NCBI RefSeq assembly: GCF_002257705.1
Contig: NZ_LSLK01000091.1
Location: 1-64,000 of the forward strand
Length of the DNA stretch: 64,000 nucleotides
Reading direction: 5' to 3'
From: Sporomusa silvacetica DSM 10669
Lineage (GTDB): Bacteria > Bacillota > Negativicutes > Sporomusales > Sporomusaceae
Made by a program: the position numbers and the translations under genes. The notes beneath the pieces are model-generated. The model worked only from the letters and a program-made list of their open reading frames with translations, did not search any database and had not been told where the DNA came from. This document shows positions 43,688-52,301 of the stretch, in pieces. Position 1 is the first letter of the stretch, and each line of letters starts with the position of its first letter.

Positions 43688-43816
43688 TTTTCTGCCTCCA
43701 TTTTACACTACAATGTCTGAGCAATTACCTATAATAGGAAGAAAGGCCATTCTTCGCAACTTAATTCCCCAATTTGCTATTAAAGCTAGTATACCACCTC
43801 GGTAAATACATGTAAA

Positions 43817-44470
43817 TCATAACATAGCACTTAGTATAATTGCTTGTCCTGGCTCAAGCACCAGAAATTCCCTGTCCCACTGTCCTTGAAGAAGCTTAGT
43901 AATAATACGGAGCGAGCCGTCGGTAACCTCATGCTTTAACCCCAGTTTTCTAGCAAAACATTCGGTCTTTGGCGTAATAGCATCAATCGGGTAAACCCCA
44001 GTATCTATAATCATCAATCGTTTATATCCGTTCAACATGACCTTCATGATTTGCAAGGCCCTCGAGTACCCATATCGTTTAACACAATAATCAAATTCAT
44101 TCAACAAGTTCTTCTCGCCGTCTAGCCAGCCTTTCGTAAGAAAATACGTTCCCACTTCTTGAGAAATTCTTTTTTTTGCATCACAAGATCCCAATAATAG
44201 TGGAATACAATCATCAACTTTGGGAATAACCAGTTTGGCCTTGTCAGATTTAATTCCAGACAAACCATGACCACAGTACCCAAACAGTAATAAGATTACA
44301 CTGACATTGTCAAGCCGATCAATCTCCTGCTGAATTCTTTGTCTTAAACACTCAGGCTTATTGTGCAGCCCGGACTCAATATATAAAACTGGATAATCGA
44401 CCTTAGTATTCTTGATCGCCTGCTGTAGTTCACCCTGGAGTGTCTGACAAGCCAGAATTGCCATACCCAT
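43817..44470 (-). CDS. DUF1638 domain protein
   Basis: A 217-residue protein with the start MGMAILACQTLQGELQQAI, a central LLLFGYCGHGLSGI and LLLGSCDAKKRI, as found in DUF1638 proteins. Members commonly neighbour corrinoid methyltransferase genes of methanogens and acetogens, but their biochemical role is not established to my knowledge. The ATG at 44470 has GGAGG 8 bases before it; the ORF's outer ATG at 44488 overlaps that site. First gene of the corrinoid/GntR operon. Confidence 0.85.
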   Translation of the reverse strand: MGMAILACQTLQGELQQAIKNTKVDYPVLYIESGLHNKPECLRQRIQQEIDRLDNVSVILLLFGYCGHGLSGIKSDKAKLVIPKVDDCIPLLLGSCDAKKRISQEVGTYFLTKGWLDGEKNLLNEFDYCVKRYGYSRALQIMKVMLNGYKRLMIIDTGVYPIDAITPKTECFARKLGLKHEVTDGSLRIITKLLQGQWDREFLVLEPGQAIILSAML

Positions 44471-44581
44471 TATGTCTACCTCCATCAATTTCTTGGAGTA
44501 TTGAATGCCACAAAATCAACCGCACACTGTTTCCTTATTAAACATGAAAAATAGGTCTTCAAAATAATAAATTGAACACGC

Positions 44582-44597
44582 GCTTGTAATTACAGGT
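44582..44597. promoter_or_regulatory. Putative GntR/HutC-type operator upstream of the DUF1638 operon
   Basis: GCTTGTAATTACAGGT carries the same palindromic core TGTAATTACA (44585-44594) seen before the SLH porin gene. It is about 115 bases before the DUF1638 ATG, consistent with autoregulation by the GntR protein of this operon. Confidence 0.5.
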
Positions 44598-44664
44598 GTA
44601 TCTTATCATCCAATCTTTATTATGTCAATAGTTTCCAGAAAATCAGTGCACAAAAGCCTTCAGC

Positions 44665-44809
44665 ATTTATACTTCGTATCACGTTTCTTCCACATGCTTC
44701 AGTAGCTGCAACGGAAAGATACTTAAGATTAACCGAAGAAGCATATCCGGAAATACCAGATACCTTAAGCCGAACATTTGCCTATATTGTCCCGGAAGTT
44801 TGTGCCTTT
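44665..44809 (+). pseudogene. C-terminal stump of a tyrosine recombinase
   Basis: The frame reads ...HASVAATERYLRLTEEAYPE... and ends IVPEVCAF then TAG. The phrase TERYLRLTEEAYPE is typical of the end of recombinases in tandem integrase elements. Only the last 45 or so residues remain. Confidence 0.6.
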
Positions 44810-44814
44810 TAGAA

Positions 44815-45234
44815 AAATATCCCGGCAGAAAAGCTGACCCTTCATCAATTGAGCAGAAAAATGATCGAAGATTTCTTGAACTGGTTAGAAACGGAAAGAA
44901 AATGCAGCGTTTCAACAGGAAATCAATCAACTACTTGACCCTTGATGCCATTAAAATTTATTGGATATGCTGGATAAAACAACGAAAAGTGGAAGACAAG
45001 ATTTAGTACTGTTAAGTCTGATATATGATAGCGGTGCTAGAGTGCAGGAAAATTGTCGATGTACTAGTAGCGGATGTCAGAATCCATTCACTAGCAACTA
45101 TTAAGCTTACGGGAAAAGGTAACAAAACTCGGATTGTTCCCCTCATGGAGCCCATGGCAAAATTAATCGAACAGTACATTAAAGAGAATAAACTAAACGG
45201 GCGTCGCAATGTCCTTGCGACGCCCGTTTAGTTT
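44815..45234 (+). pseudogene. Decayed second tyrosine recombinase
   Basis: Starts right after the first stump. N-terminal phrase PAEKLTLHQLSRKMIEDFLN and WLETERKCSVSTGNQ (core-binding domain), then a frameshifted LIYDSGARVQE-like and VADVRIHSLATIKLTGKGNK with TRIVPLMEPMAKLIEQYIKE of the catalytic domain. Several frameshifts and a missing C-terminus. It ends in a perfect long hairpin. Confidence 0.65.
45190..45234. repeat. 20-bp perfect inverted repeat, terminator-like
   Basis: Perfect 20-bp arms (45190-45209 and 45215-45234, built on AACGGGCGTCGCAA) flank a 5-base loop TGTCC; TTTT lies at the right edge. It cuts the recombinase remnant. It could be a terminator or a recombination junction. 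Confidence 0.8.
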
Positions 45235-45352
45235 TATACGATGGATGGTCTTCGTGGATTTACCGATTGTTTGCCAGGGACTATAGATCAGAGGGCTTAT
45301 CTATGGTGCTGGCGCATGGTAAAAAGGTGATATCCAAGGAAACAAAGCAATG
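45235..45352 (+). pseudogene. Unidentified C-terminal coding remnant
   Basis: An open frame continues YDGWSSWIYRLFARDYRSEG, LSMVLAHGKKVISKETKQ and stops at TGA. It lacks a start and looks protein-like, but I cannot name a family. It directly follows the long inverted repeat. Confidence 0.3.
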
Positions 45353-45395
45353 AAATTGGCATTGGATAAGGGAATGGGGATTTGATTCATGTGAA

Positions 45396-46073
45396 TTATC
45401 TTTGGCCTTGGGGCCGAAGCAATTTAGAAACATAATAACCTATGCAGGCAAACAATCCCATTATAGCAAGATAGTCTGCGAAAAAGGCATTTAACGGTTC
45501 GTTAAAATCAAAGAATACAAACTGATTCTGTAAAAAAAGATATGAGCCGATTTGCCGCTGAAAAAAAGCGTACATACCATAAGCGGCAATCAGCAAACCA
45601 GTTGTTCGTAAAAATATGGTTCGAGGCATGGACGGTTTGGAGATATGTATGACCTTCCTCATGACACCCATCAACATGTTTAAATGAAGGCCCATGTGTA
45701 CCGACATTAGCACAAAGCCCCAATAAGCGCAGAGCATATGCAGCGTTCTTGCAAAAGATTGGCCGTCGCTTATGGGCAGAAAATCAAACACATGGCGGGA
45801 TAGAATAATGCCGCTTATCATAAGCCCAACTATAGACAAAAAAACGAAGGCAGTTACTATTGTTTGCGAAATGCGATATGCGGTATATCTGCCTTTTAGT
45901 AAATGGCTGATCCAATTCCAATTCAGGATATGGTGCATGATGCACAGCAAGAACATACCTGCGCCGACCCATTCATGGGCGGCTTCTCCTATAAGCTCGT
46001 ATGTCATAAGTAACAACAAGCCTACTGTCAAAAAGAAATCAATTGCAATTATACAGATTGTTTTTGGCTTCAT
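45396..46073 (-). CDS. DUF4405 membrane protein, cytochrome b-like
   Basis: A 225-residue protein with about six membrane helices and several helix histidines (GAAHEWVGAGMFLLCIMHHI, LHMLCAYWGFVLMSVHMGLH), the DUF4405 pattern. The paired histidines suggest heme b binding and membrane electron transfer. The neighbours are a lipoprotein and a flavodoxin-like lipoprotein. Its ATG is close to a GGAGAAA site. Exact role unknown. Confidence 0.8.
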   Translation of the reverse strand: MKPKTICIIAIDFFLTVGLLLLMTYELIGEAAHEWVGAGMFLLCIMHHILNWNWISHLLKGRYTAYRISQTIVTAFVFLSIVGLMISGIILSRHVFDFLPISDGQSFARTLHMLCAYWGFVLMSVHMGLHLNMLMGVMRKVIHISKPSMPRTIFLRTTGLLIAAYGMYAFFQRQIGSYLFLQNQFVFFDFNEPLNAFFADYLAIMGLFACIGYYVSKLLRPQGQR

Positions 46074-46107
46074 CTTTACAGTTTCTCCTTGAACCTACTC
46101 TTTTGAG

Positions 46108-46138
46108 AAAGCCTGCCGTATCTTTTGCGGCAGGCTTT
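46108..46138. terminator. Terminator-like hairpin
   Basis: AAAGCCTGCCG and CGGCAGGCTTT, an 11-bp stem; T-tract on the plus strand (CTTTTTAT), weaker on the minus. It sits between the cyclophilin-like and DUF4405 genes. Confidence 0.7.
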
Positions 46139-46183
46139 TTATATGGACGGTGGGTTCTCGTTGGAAAGGCTCTCTTTTCTATC

Positions 46184-46753
46184 TCACTGCTCCTCCGGTT
46201 CAGCTTGCACAGGTACTTCGTTTGCCAACTCAACCAGAATATCTCCGGTATAGTTTTGGAAGTGCTCAACACCTGACTCAAGCATACCGATATGGATAAT
46301 GTCAACGACGGTCTGCGGCAAATGATCGCTGTAACAAAAGGCCACCTCCGGACCTTCTGGCCAATAGAATATGGAGCCGAGAGCGTACTTCCTGGTGCGT
46401 TCGCCATCCTCAGAAATTGAGTGTGGCAGCACAGTGGATTTTACAAGGCCAATACGGTCAAAGGCTTTCAACGTCAGTGGCAACAATTCGACAAATTCCT
46501 GCGCTGTCCGGTTGTCTTTCATCGTGGCGTACATAACAGTATTTCCGGCCGTGATCTTAATTCGTATCGGAACTGTGGAAGCATCACTCTTGGTGGTATT
46601 CGAGATGCCGGGAGTTTCTTGGGTCGTTGCAGACACATCAAAAGACGGACTTGCCGGCGGAATAGTATTTGATGGGGTATTAGCCGCCAAGCCACAGGCG
46701 GCTAGCAAGCACGTTAGTCCCAGCACCAGCATGAATACCAAGGCTTTTCTCAT
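46184..46753 (-). CDS. Cyclophilin-like fold lipoprotein
   Basis: A 189-residue lipoprotein with lipobox LLAAC (residue about 20) and a cyclophilin-like domain (IKITAGNTVMYATMKDNRTA, then YALGSIFYWPEGPEVAFCYS). Such proteins are often paired with flavodoxins and aldo/keto reductases. The function is not established; it is expected on the outer face of the inner membrane. It starts 4 bases after the flavodoxin stop. Confidence 0.82.
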   Translation of the reverse strand: MRKALVFMLVLGLTCLLAACGLAANTPSNTIPPASPSFDVSATTQETPGISNTTKSDASTVPIRIKITAGNTVMYATMKDNRTAQEFVELLPLTLKAFDRIGLVKSTVLPHSISEDGERTRKYALGSIFYWPEGPEVAFCYSDHLPQTVVDIIHIGMLESGVEHFQNYTGDILVELANEVPVQAEPEEQ

Positions 46754-46757
46754 GGCA

Positions 46758-47480
46758 TTAATACCCTAATTCCTTCACCCATGCAGCAACATCATCCGCA
46801 CAATTCTGCACGGTATCTCTGGAAACAGTAAAGCCGTTTTTAATAACACTGGCATTCGGCTGTAATGCGGCAATGGTGTTAATAGTATTAGAAAAACCGC
46901 TGCCTCCGTGGGTATTGAACGGAATAATGGTTTTGCCGGACAGATTATGGCTTTCAAGGAAAGAGTACAAAATCATCGGCATGTCGCCCCACCAATTGGG
47001 GTATCCCAGAAAAATCACATCATACTTTCCCAGGTTCTCTACTGTTGCCGCAAGCTCCGGTCTTGCTTTATTATTCTGTTCTGTTTTGGCCAAATCTACC
47101 AGTGTTCTGTGATTAGTGGGATACGGCGTTTTTGGTTCAATACGGAAGATATCGGCGCCGGTATTTTTCTGAATCAAATGCGCCACATATTGTGTGTTGC
47201 CTAAAACCTCACCATTGATGACTACCGCGCTATTTGCCTCTTCCTTGTTCATATTATTGGGATTAGTCGTTTCCGGCAGGGAAAAGTACACTACCAGAGT
47301 TTTCTTGCCTTCTTTATTTGCGGCTGAGGCTTCGGCAGGGGGAAGGATTGTCTTGCTTTGCTCGGTACTGGAAGGCTGCGGCTGTGAATTATTGTTAGAC
47401 TGATTTTTACTGCTGCCGCATCCCGCCAAACTGGCTAACACAATAACCAAAGCTAAAACAAGAGTTAAAGTTTTCTTCAT
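46758..47480 (-). CDS. Flavodoxin-like lipoprotein
   Basis: A 240-residue protein with a lipoprotein signal (LASLAGCGSSKNQ, Cys near 21), a Ser/Gln-rich linker and a flavodoxin domain beginning KTLVVYFSLPETTNPNNMNK with YDVIFLGYPNWWGDMPMILY. It probably binds FMN outside the cytoplasm. It is upstream of the cyclophilin-like gene and the membrane heme protein, so the three may form an extracytoplasmic redox chain. The 47481-47646 gap contains its promoter. Confidence 0.88.
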   Translation of the reverse strand: MKKTLTLVLALVIVLASLAGCGSSKNQSNNNSQPQPSSTEQSKTILPPAEASAANKEGKKTLVVYFSLPETTNPNNMNKEEANSAVVINGEVLGNTQYVAHLIQKNTGADIFRIEPKTPYPTNHRTLVDLAKTEQNNKARPELAATVENLGKYDVIFLGYPNWWGDMPMILYSFLESHNLSGKTIIPFNTHGGSGFSNTINTIAALQPNASVIKNGFTVSRDTVQNCADDVAAWVKELGY

Positions 47481-47646
47481 TTATATTTCCTCCTTAATTT
47501 ATGCAGATGCGTCTCATTATTTTGAGCGGTTTCACTCAACCTTATTATGCCCCACATGGAATAGAAACTGCTATCCCATTTCTCTCAAATGATTGCCTGA
47601 TTATCTCAATCATTAAATATCATTCAGCGGAGTACGCATAATAAGT

Positions 47647-47967
47647 GTGAGAGGATTAGGTGATAGGTTTAACGGCTTTGACCTTGTCATTATGGAAAAC
47701 GGTCAATATGACAAAGGTTGGCCATATATTCATATGATGCCCGAAGAAGTTGCGAAAGCTGCCGAAGAACTAAAAGCCAAGACACTATTACCAGTGCATT
47801 CAGGAAAATTTGCAATTGCGAATCATTCCTGGGATGAGCCGTTTAAGCGCATCACCGAGGCGAGCCAGAATAGGAGCTACAGGCTTCTTACTCCAGTGAT
47901 CGGGGAGCAAATAGAAATTGGAAATCAGGAACAGCGATCAGCACACTGGTGGGAAGGGGTCAATTAA
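47647..47967 (+). pseudogene. C-terminal fragment of a metallo-beta-lactamase-fold hydrolase
   Basis: The 106-residue frame LGDRFNGFDLVIMENGQYD... through LLPVHSGKFAIANHSWDEPF is the end of a UlaG-like MBL-fold hydrolase (His in PVHSG and NHSWDEP). The N-terminal two-thirds with the HxHxDH metal site is missing. The GTG at 47647 has no good ribosome site. Confidence 0.8.
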
Positions 47968-48062
47968 TCGGATGGGGATAAGACCTTTTAGATGGGAAAT
48001 AATATTCACGTGCTGAAATGTTGTTGTGATGATGTAGTTTACGAAATTAAGGGAGGATTATA

Positions 48063-48914
48063 ATGCAAAAAGTAGTTTTGAACAATGGTGTTGAGATGCC
48101 AATACTCGGTTTTGGCGTTTTTCAGATTCAGGATGAAAAGGAATGCGAACAGTGTGTTTATGACGCAATAATGGCAGGCTACCGCCTGATTGATACCGCT
48201 TCCTCTTATTTAAATGAAGAAGCAGTCGGCAGAGCAATCGAACGGAGTGGTGTGTCAAGACAGGAATTGTTTATTACCACTAAGTTCTGGGTTCAGGATG
48301 CTGGTTATGAGAGTACAAAGAAAGCATTTGCAAAATCTCTTGACAAATTGCAATTGGACTATCTGGATTTATATTTAATTCACCAGCCCTTTGGCGATGT
48401 TTATGGTTCTTGGCGCGCTATGGAAGAGTTGTATCGCGAGGGGAAAACCAGGGCAATCGGAGTTAGTAACTTCCAGATGGATCGTCTGGTAGACTTAATT
48501 GTTCACAACGAAGTAATCCCTGCAGTAAACCAGGTTGAAACGCATCCTTACAACCAACAAGTAGAAAGTGCCAAACTCATGAAAGAGTACAATGTTCAAA
48601 TTGAAGCTTGGGCACCTTTTGCAGAAGGTAAGAACAACTTATTCCAGAATGAGGTATTGCTTTCGGTGGCGGAAAGATATAACAAATCTGTTGCTCAGGT
48701 GGTTTTACGGTGGTTGACACAAAGAGGAGCAGTTGTGATTGCTAAATCTGTTCGAAAGGAAAGAATCATCGAGAACTTTAATATTTTTGACTTTGAATTA
48801 AGTCAACAGGATATGAAAGTCATTGCTACGCTAGATATGAAAAAGAGCCTGTTCTTTTCACACAGTGATCCGGAAATGGTGAAAATGCTCGGCACCCTTA
48901 AACTTGATATTTAA
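48063..48914 (+). CDS. Aldo/keto reductase (2,5-diketogluconate reductase-like)
   Basis: A 283-residue aldo/keto reductase. Catalytic residues are in RLIDTASSYLNEEAVGRAI (Asp, Tyr), LFITTKFW (Lys) and LYLIHQPFGDVYGSW (His); the NADP region is VVIAKSVRKERIIENFNIFD. It reduces aldehydes or ketones with NADPH. GGGAGG lies 8 bases before the ATG. About half identical by eye to the protein at 51299 of the opposite strand. Confidence 0.92.
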   Translation: MQKVVLNNGVEMPILGFGVFQIQDEKECEQCVYDAIMAGYRLIDTASSYLNEEAVGRAIERSGVSRQELFITTKFWVQDAGYESTKKAFAKSLDKLQLDYLDLYLIHQPFGDVYGSWRAMEELYREGKTRAIGVSNFQMDRLVDLIVHNEVIPAVNQVETHPYNQQVESAKLMKEYNVQIEAWAPFAEGKNNLFQNEVLLSVAERYNKSVAQVVLRWLTQRGAVVIAKSVRKERIIENFNIFDFELSQQDMKVIATLDMKKSLFFSHSDPEMVKMLGTLKLDI

Positions 48915-48938
48915 CGCACTACAGAAAGGGAGAATACA

Positions 48939-49072
48939 TTGATTAAACTCATTCGTTCAGCAGTGGAGCGTGGAGTTACATTCTATAATACCTCAGAAAT
49001 TTACGGACTTTATATAAATGAAGAATTGGTGGGCGAAGCATGAGCCGTATAAGGGAAAAGTCGTGATTGTAG
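48939..49072 (+). pseudogene. Fragment of an aldo/keto reductase
   Basis: Behind an AAAGGGAG site a TTG frame reads LIKLIRSAVERGVTFYNTSE, IYGLYINEELVGEA, stop, then in another frame PYKGKVVI. It matches residues about 28-75 of the paralogues at 30714, 55353 and 56940. The rest is deleted, bringing the hydrolase gene close. Confidence 0.75.
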
Positions 49073-49085
49073 GAGGTGTATTTCT

Positions 49086-50261
49086 ATGATAATACGAAGA
49101 TTAAGTGTCATGCTTTTAATAGGAGCATTGGTAATTTCTATGCTCGGTGGCTGCAATAGAGCAAATTCTACAGGTCCGCTCATCATAAAGGAACAGGGCA
49201 GTTTTTCTGCCGGTGGAACCGTTATCAGTCAGAAAGGATCTTATGACCCGAAAAATCCCTTTACTCCGGACGGACAGACACTCCATGGGGATCATGCCGA
49301 TGTGTTTTATCAGATCCCGGAAAATGCAAAAAAGTATCCCCTTGTTTTCCTTCATGGCGCAGGTCAATCTAAAAGATCATGGGAGACGACTCCAGACGGG
49401 CGGGAAGGCTTTCAGAATATTTTCCTGAGAAGAGGCTTTGGAGTGTACCTTGTAGATCAGCCTCGCCGCGGGGCTGCAGGCCAGAGTACTGTGCCTGAGC
49501 AAATTGCGCCATTGCCACAGGATCAAATGTGGGCTACACAGTTCCGTATCGGACGTATGCCTGCTTTCTATGATGGGGTTCAGTTTCCACAGGATGAAAA
49601 GTCTATGGATCAGTTTTACCGTTGGATGACCCCGAATACAGGTGCTTATGATGAAGAGGTAATTTCAAATGCCATGTCAGCCGTATTTGATAAGTCCGGA
49701 CCTGGTATCCTGGTTACCCATTCTCAGGGCGGTTCTCCAGGTTGGAAAACTGCTATGAAGAACGATAATGTCCGTGCAGTTGTTGCTTATGAGCCTGCTG
49801 CGTTTATCTTCCCAGAAGGAGAAGCGCCGGATCCGATTCCAAATAAATTTTCTGGGGTATTGCCAGCAGCCACTGCACCTATGGATAATTTCATGAAGCT
49901 GACAAAGATTCCGATAGTGGTGTATTATGGGGACAATATTCCGGAAAAACTGTCGGATGTCCCTGCGGAGGATTTCTGGCGTGCGGGTCTTGAGATGGCA
50001 AACAAGTGGGCCAAGGTGGTAAACAGCCATGGAGGTGATGTTACCATCGTTCATCTGCCTGCTGAGGGTATTCATGGAAACACTCATTTTCTTTTTTCAG
50101 ATTTAAATAATGTGCAGGTTGCCGATCATCTATCATCATGGCTTGCAAAAAAAGGGTTTGATGTTAAAAAGCAGGAGTTAGTATTCCAATCAAATTTCTA
50201 TCAGATTATTCCCGACCACCCATGCCCAATGTCTCCATATATTCGAGCTGATGTAGGCTGA
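49086..50261 (+). CDS. Alpha/beta hydrolase lipoprotein with an acquired C-terminus
   Basis: A 391-residue esterase-like protein. Its lipoprotein signal is MLLIGALVISMLGGCNR; the oxyanion region is PLVFLHGAGQSKRSWETTPD and the nucleophile motif is THSQGGSPGW. A C-terminal His lies in GIHGNTHFLF. It is highly similar to the protein at 53035. That paralogue ends SKWLKDKGLD, but here the frame runs on for about 35 residues through sequence antisense to a DUF362 remnant (50206-50442). The enzyme part looks complete. Ribosome site AGGAGG before the ATG. Confidence 0.87.
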   Translation: MIIRRLSVMLLIGALVISMLGGCNRANSTGPLIIKEQGSFSAGGTVISQKGSYDPKNPFTPDGQTLHGDHADVFYQIPENAKKYPLVFLHGAGQSKRSWETTPDGREGFQNIFLRRGFGVYLVDQPRRGAAGQSTVPEQIAPLPQDQMWATQFRIGRMPAFYDGVQFPQDEKSMDQFYRWMTPNTGAYDEEVISNAMSAVFDKSGPGILVTHSQGGSPGWKTAMKNDNVRAVVAYEPAAFIFPEGEAPDPIPNKFSGVLPAATAPMDNFMKLTKIPIVVYYGDNIPEKLSDVPAEDFWRAGLEMANKWAKVVNSHGGDVTIVHLPAEGIHGNTHFLFSDLNNVQVADHLSSWLAKKGFDVKKQELVFQSNFYQIIPDHPCPMSPYIRADVG

Positions 50262-50442
50262 GGCGGGATTCAATGCGTTCGACGATATCGCGGCGTTGAT
50301 CAGCAGGCAATAGATAAATCAAGTCTACGCACGCCTGGTCAGCCGCCAGAATATCTGTCGAGCCAATAATACCAATATCATCTTTACCGGTAATGCCATA
50401 TAAAAACGCCTGCTTTAACAACAATTTATTTTGCTGCTTCAT
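50206..50442 (-). pseudogene. C-terminal fragment of a DUF362 protein
   Basis: The frame KDDIGIIGSTDILAADQACV, DLIYLLPADQRRDIVERIES and YMETLGMGG matches the end of the complete DUF362 protein at 54243 (DIGILASTDIVAIDKASLDL...). The N-terminal 260 residues with the Tat signal are gone. It overlaps the hydrolase end on the other strand and the carboxymuconolactone decarboxylase stop. Confidence 0.8.
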
Positions 50443-51175
50443 TCACGCAGCGTAATGCATTCAAACTGCGTGGATAACCAATAAAAGGCAAACACTGCGA
50501 AATAATTTTAATAAGAAATGCTTTGTCATTTCCCAGCCCCATATTCGCTTTAGCATGTGAAATCAGCTGAGGTTCACAGCCTCCTTGAGCCGCAAGGAAG
50601 CAGAATGTTATCATTTCACGCTGTTTATAATCTAATCCCCTACGTGTATAGTAATCACCAAAACAATTATCCGCAAGCCAATAATTAATATGACGACTTT
50701 CTTCCGGTCCGGATTTATAAAAATCTTTCATATGATCACCGAAAATGTCAACCTGTGCCTGTATACCTGCCTTTAATCTTGTTTCCATTGACGTTGTTGA
50801 CTGCCCCTCTAAAGGCAATTTTACACCTCGCGCTTCTAATACCTCATTTATTCCTTTCAGAAATGGAAACACTCGGCCAATCCCTAAGTAAGCAACAGAC
50901 TGATAAACGATTTCTTTTGCCTCAACTGGTGTCACGCCAAAATTCAACGCAGCCGGAAGAAACGCTTTAAATTCATCAATGCCTTGGCAGCCAAGAAGTG
51001 TTGCTAAAATAGCCATCATACGAGTACGATCATCTAAGTCATCCTGATTTACAACTTCATCAAATGCAAAATTATCAAAGCGCTCAATAAATTCTGGATC
51101 CGTTTCTTTAAACTTCGAAACATAGCCGGGAAACATTTTTTCATGATACTGTTCTGCATTTTTTGCAAATGCCAT
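50426..51175 (-). CDS. Carboxymuconolactone decarboxylase family protein
   Basis: A 249-residue protein with two CMD/AhpD-like halves. Blocks are DDRTRMMAILATLLGCQGID, GVTPVEAKEIVYQSVAYLGI and DYKQREMITFCFLAAQGGCE. The single Cys positions are not a standard CxxC, so a peroxidase role is uncertain. Such genes often travel with aldo/keto reductases and flavodoxins. The ATG at 51175 is preferred to the TTG at 51184. Confidence 0.88.
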   Translation of the reverse strand: MAFAKNAEQYHEKMFPGYVSKFKETDPEFIERFDNFAFDEVVNQDDLDDRTRMMAILATLLGCQGIDEFKAFLPAALNFGVTPVEAKEIVYQSVAYLGIGRVFPFLKGINEVLEARGVKLPLEGQSTTSMETRLKAGIQAQVDIFGDHMKDFYKSGPEESRHINYWLADNCFGDYYTRRGLDYKQREMITFCFLAAQGGCEPQLISHAKANMGLGNDKAFLIKIISQCLPFIGYPRSLNALRCVNEAAK

Positions 51176-51298
51176 TTTTATCAAATCCTTTCAGTTATGA
51201 AGCAAACTTCTGTTGCTTCATTTTGTTATGAAAGCAAGATGGACAAACAATCTTAAATTTTATAACAAGCTATGATTAAATTTTTACTATAATTGCAA

Positions 51299-52171
51299 TT
51301 AAATGGCAAATCTAGTCATTCCTAGTCTTTGAACAGTCTCCGGCAAATTATAATTGATAAAGATACTCTGTCGAGTATCGAAATGCATCATTTGCAGCAG
51401 TTCTTTATCCGTAAGTTCAAAATCAAGGATATCTATATTTTTCTTTAAATGTTCCATTGAAACTGCCTTAAACACGGATACTATTCTCCTTTGCAACATC
51501 CAACGAAGAATGACCTGCGCTGCTGTCTTCTTATACTTTTTACCCAGCCGTACCAACTCATCATTTTTGAGCAAGCAGCTCTTCCCACCAGCAAAAACAC
51601 CCCAGGCTTCTGTCTGCACATTCACAGCCTGCATATATTGGTGTATTTCATTGGCTTGACAGTATGGATGAACTTCAATTTGATTGATTGCTGGCTTCAC
51701 TTTATGAAATAACATCAAATCTGCTAAGCGGTCTGAAGAAAAATTTGATACACCGATTGCTTTAATTTCTCCAGCTTCATACAACTCTTCCATAGCCCGC
51801 CATGATCCGTAAATATCGCCAATAGGCTGATGAATAAGATACAAATCGATATAGTCAACACCCAAGCGTTTTTTCGAACGATCAAATGCCTGTTTCGTTT
51901 CTTTATAACCACTGTCTTGAATCCAAAGTTTTGTAGTTAGAAAAAGTTCGTTACGTTGAATACCACTTGCTTTGATAGCCCTACCAACAGCTTCCTCATT
52001 TTGGTATGCTGCTGCTGTATCGATCAAACGATACCCAGCAGCAATCGCTCTCTGTACATATTGCTCACATTGATCTGCTGTATCTATTTGTGCAGTACCA
52101 ATCCCCATCAACGGCATTTTTAGCCCATTATTCAATACTGCATATTCCAAAATTCTCCCCTTCTTCCCCAT
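51299..52171 (-). CDS. Aldo/keto reductase (diketogluconate reductase-like)
   Basis: A 290-residue aldo/keto reductase. Motifs are RLIDTAAAYQNEEAVGRAI, LFLTTKLW and LYLIHQPIGDIYGSWRAMEE, matching the protein at 48063. A TTG at codon 8 has GGGGAG before it and may be the real start, giving an N-terminus that aligns with the paralogue. It ends a set of genes on the minus strand behind the flavodoxin-like gene. Confidence 0.9.
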   Translation of the reverse strand: MGKKGRILEYAVLNNGLKMPLMGIGTAQIDTADQCEQYVQRAIAAGYRLIDTAAAYQNEEAVGRAIKASGIQRNELFLTTKLWIQDSGYKETKQAFDRSKKRLGVDYIDLYLIHQPIGDIYGSWRAMEELYEAGEIKAIGVSNFSSDRLADLMLFHKVKPAINQIEVHPYCQANEIHQYMQAVNVQTEAWGVFAGGKSCLLKNDELVRLGKKYKKTAAQVILRWMLQRRIVSVFKAVSMEHLKKNIDILDFELTDKELLQMMHFDTRQSIFINYNLPETVQRLGMTRFAI

Positions 52172-52301
52172 CGTTTGATAGTTGTCAATAAATCTGCAGC
52201 TTCCAAATATGTTCGTTATTTTATTGGTTATCTATGGATTTTGAGTCAATTTTCATAACAAAAGGCATCTTCAAAATTGAAAATGCCCTTTGCAATTATT
52301 T

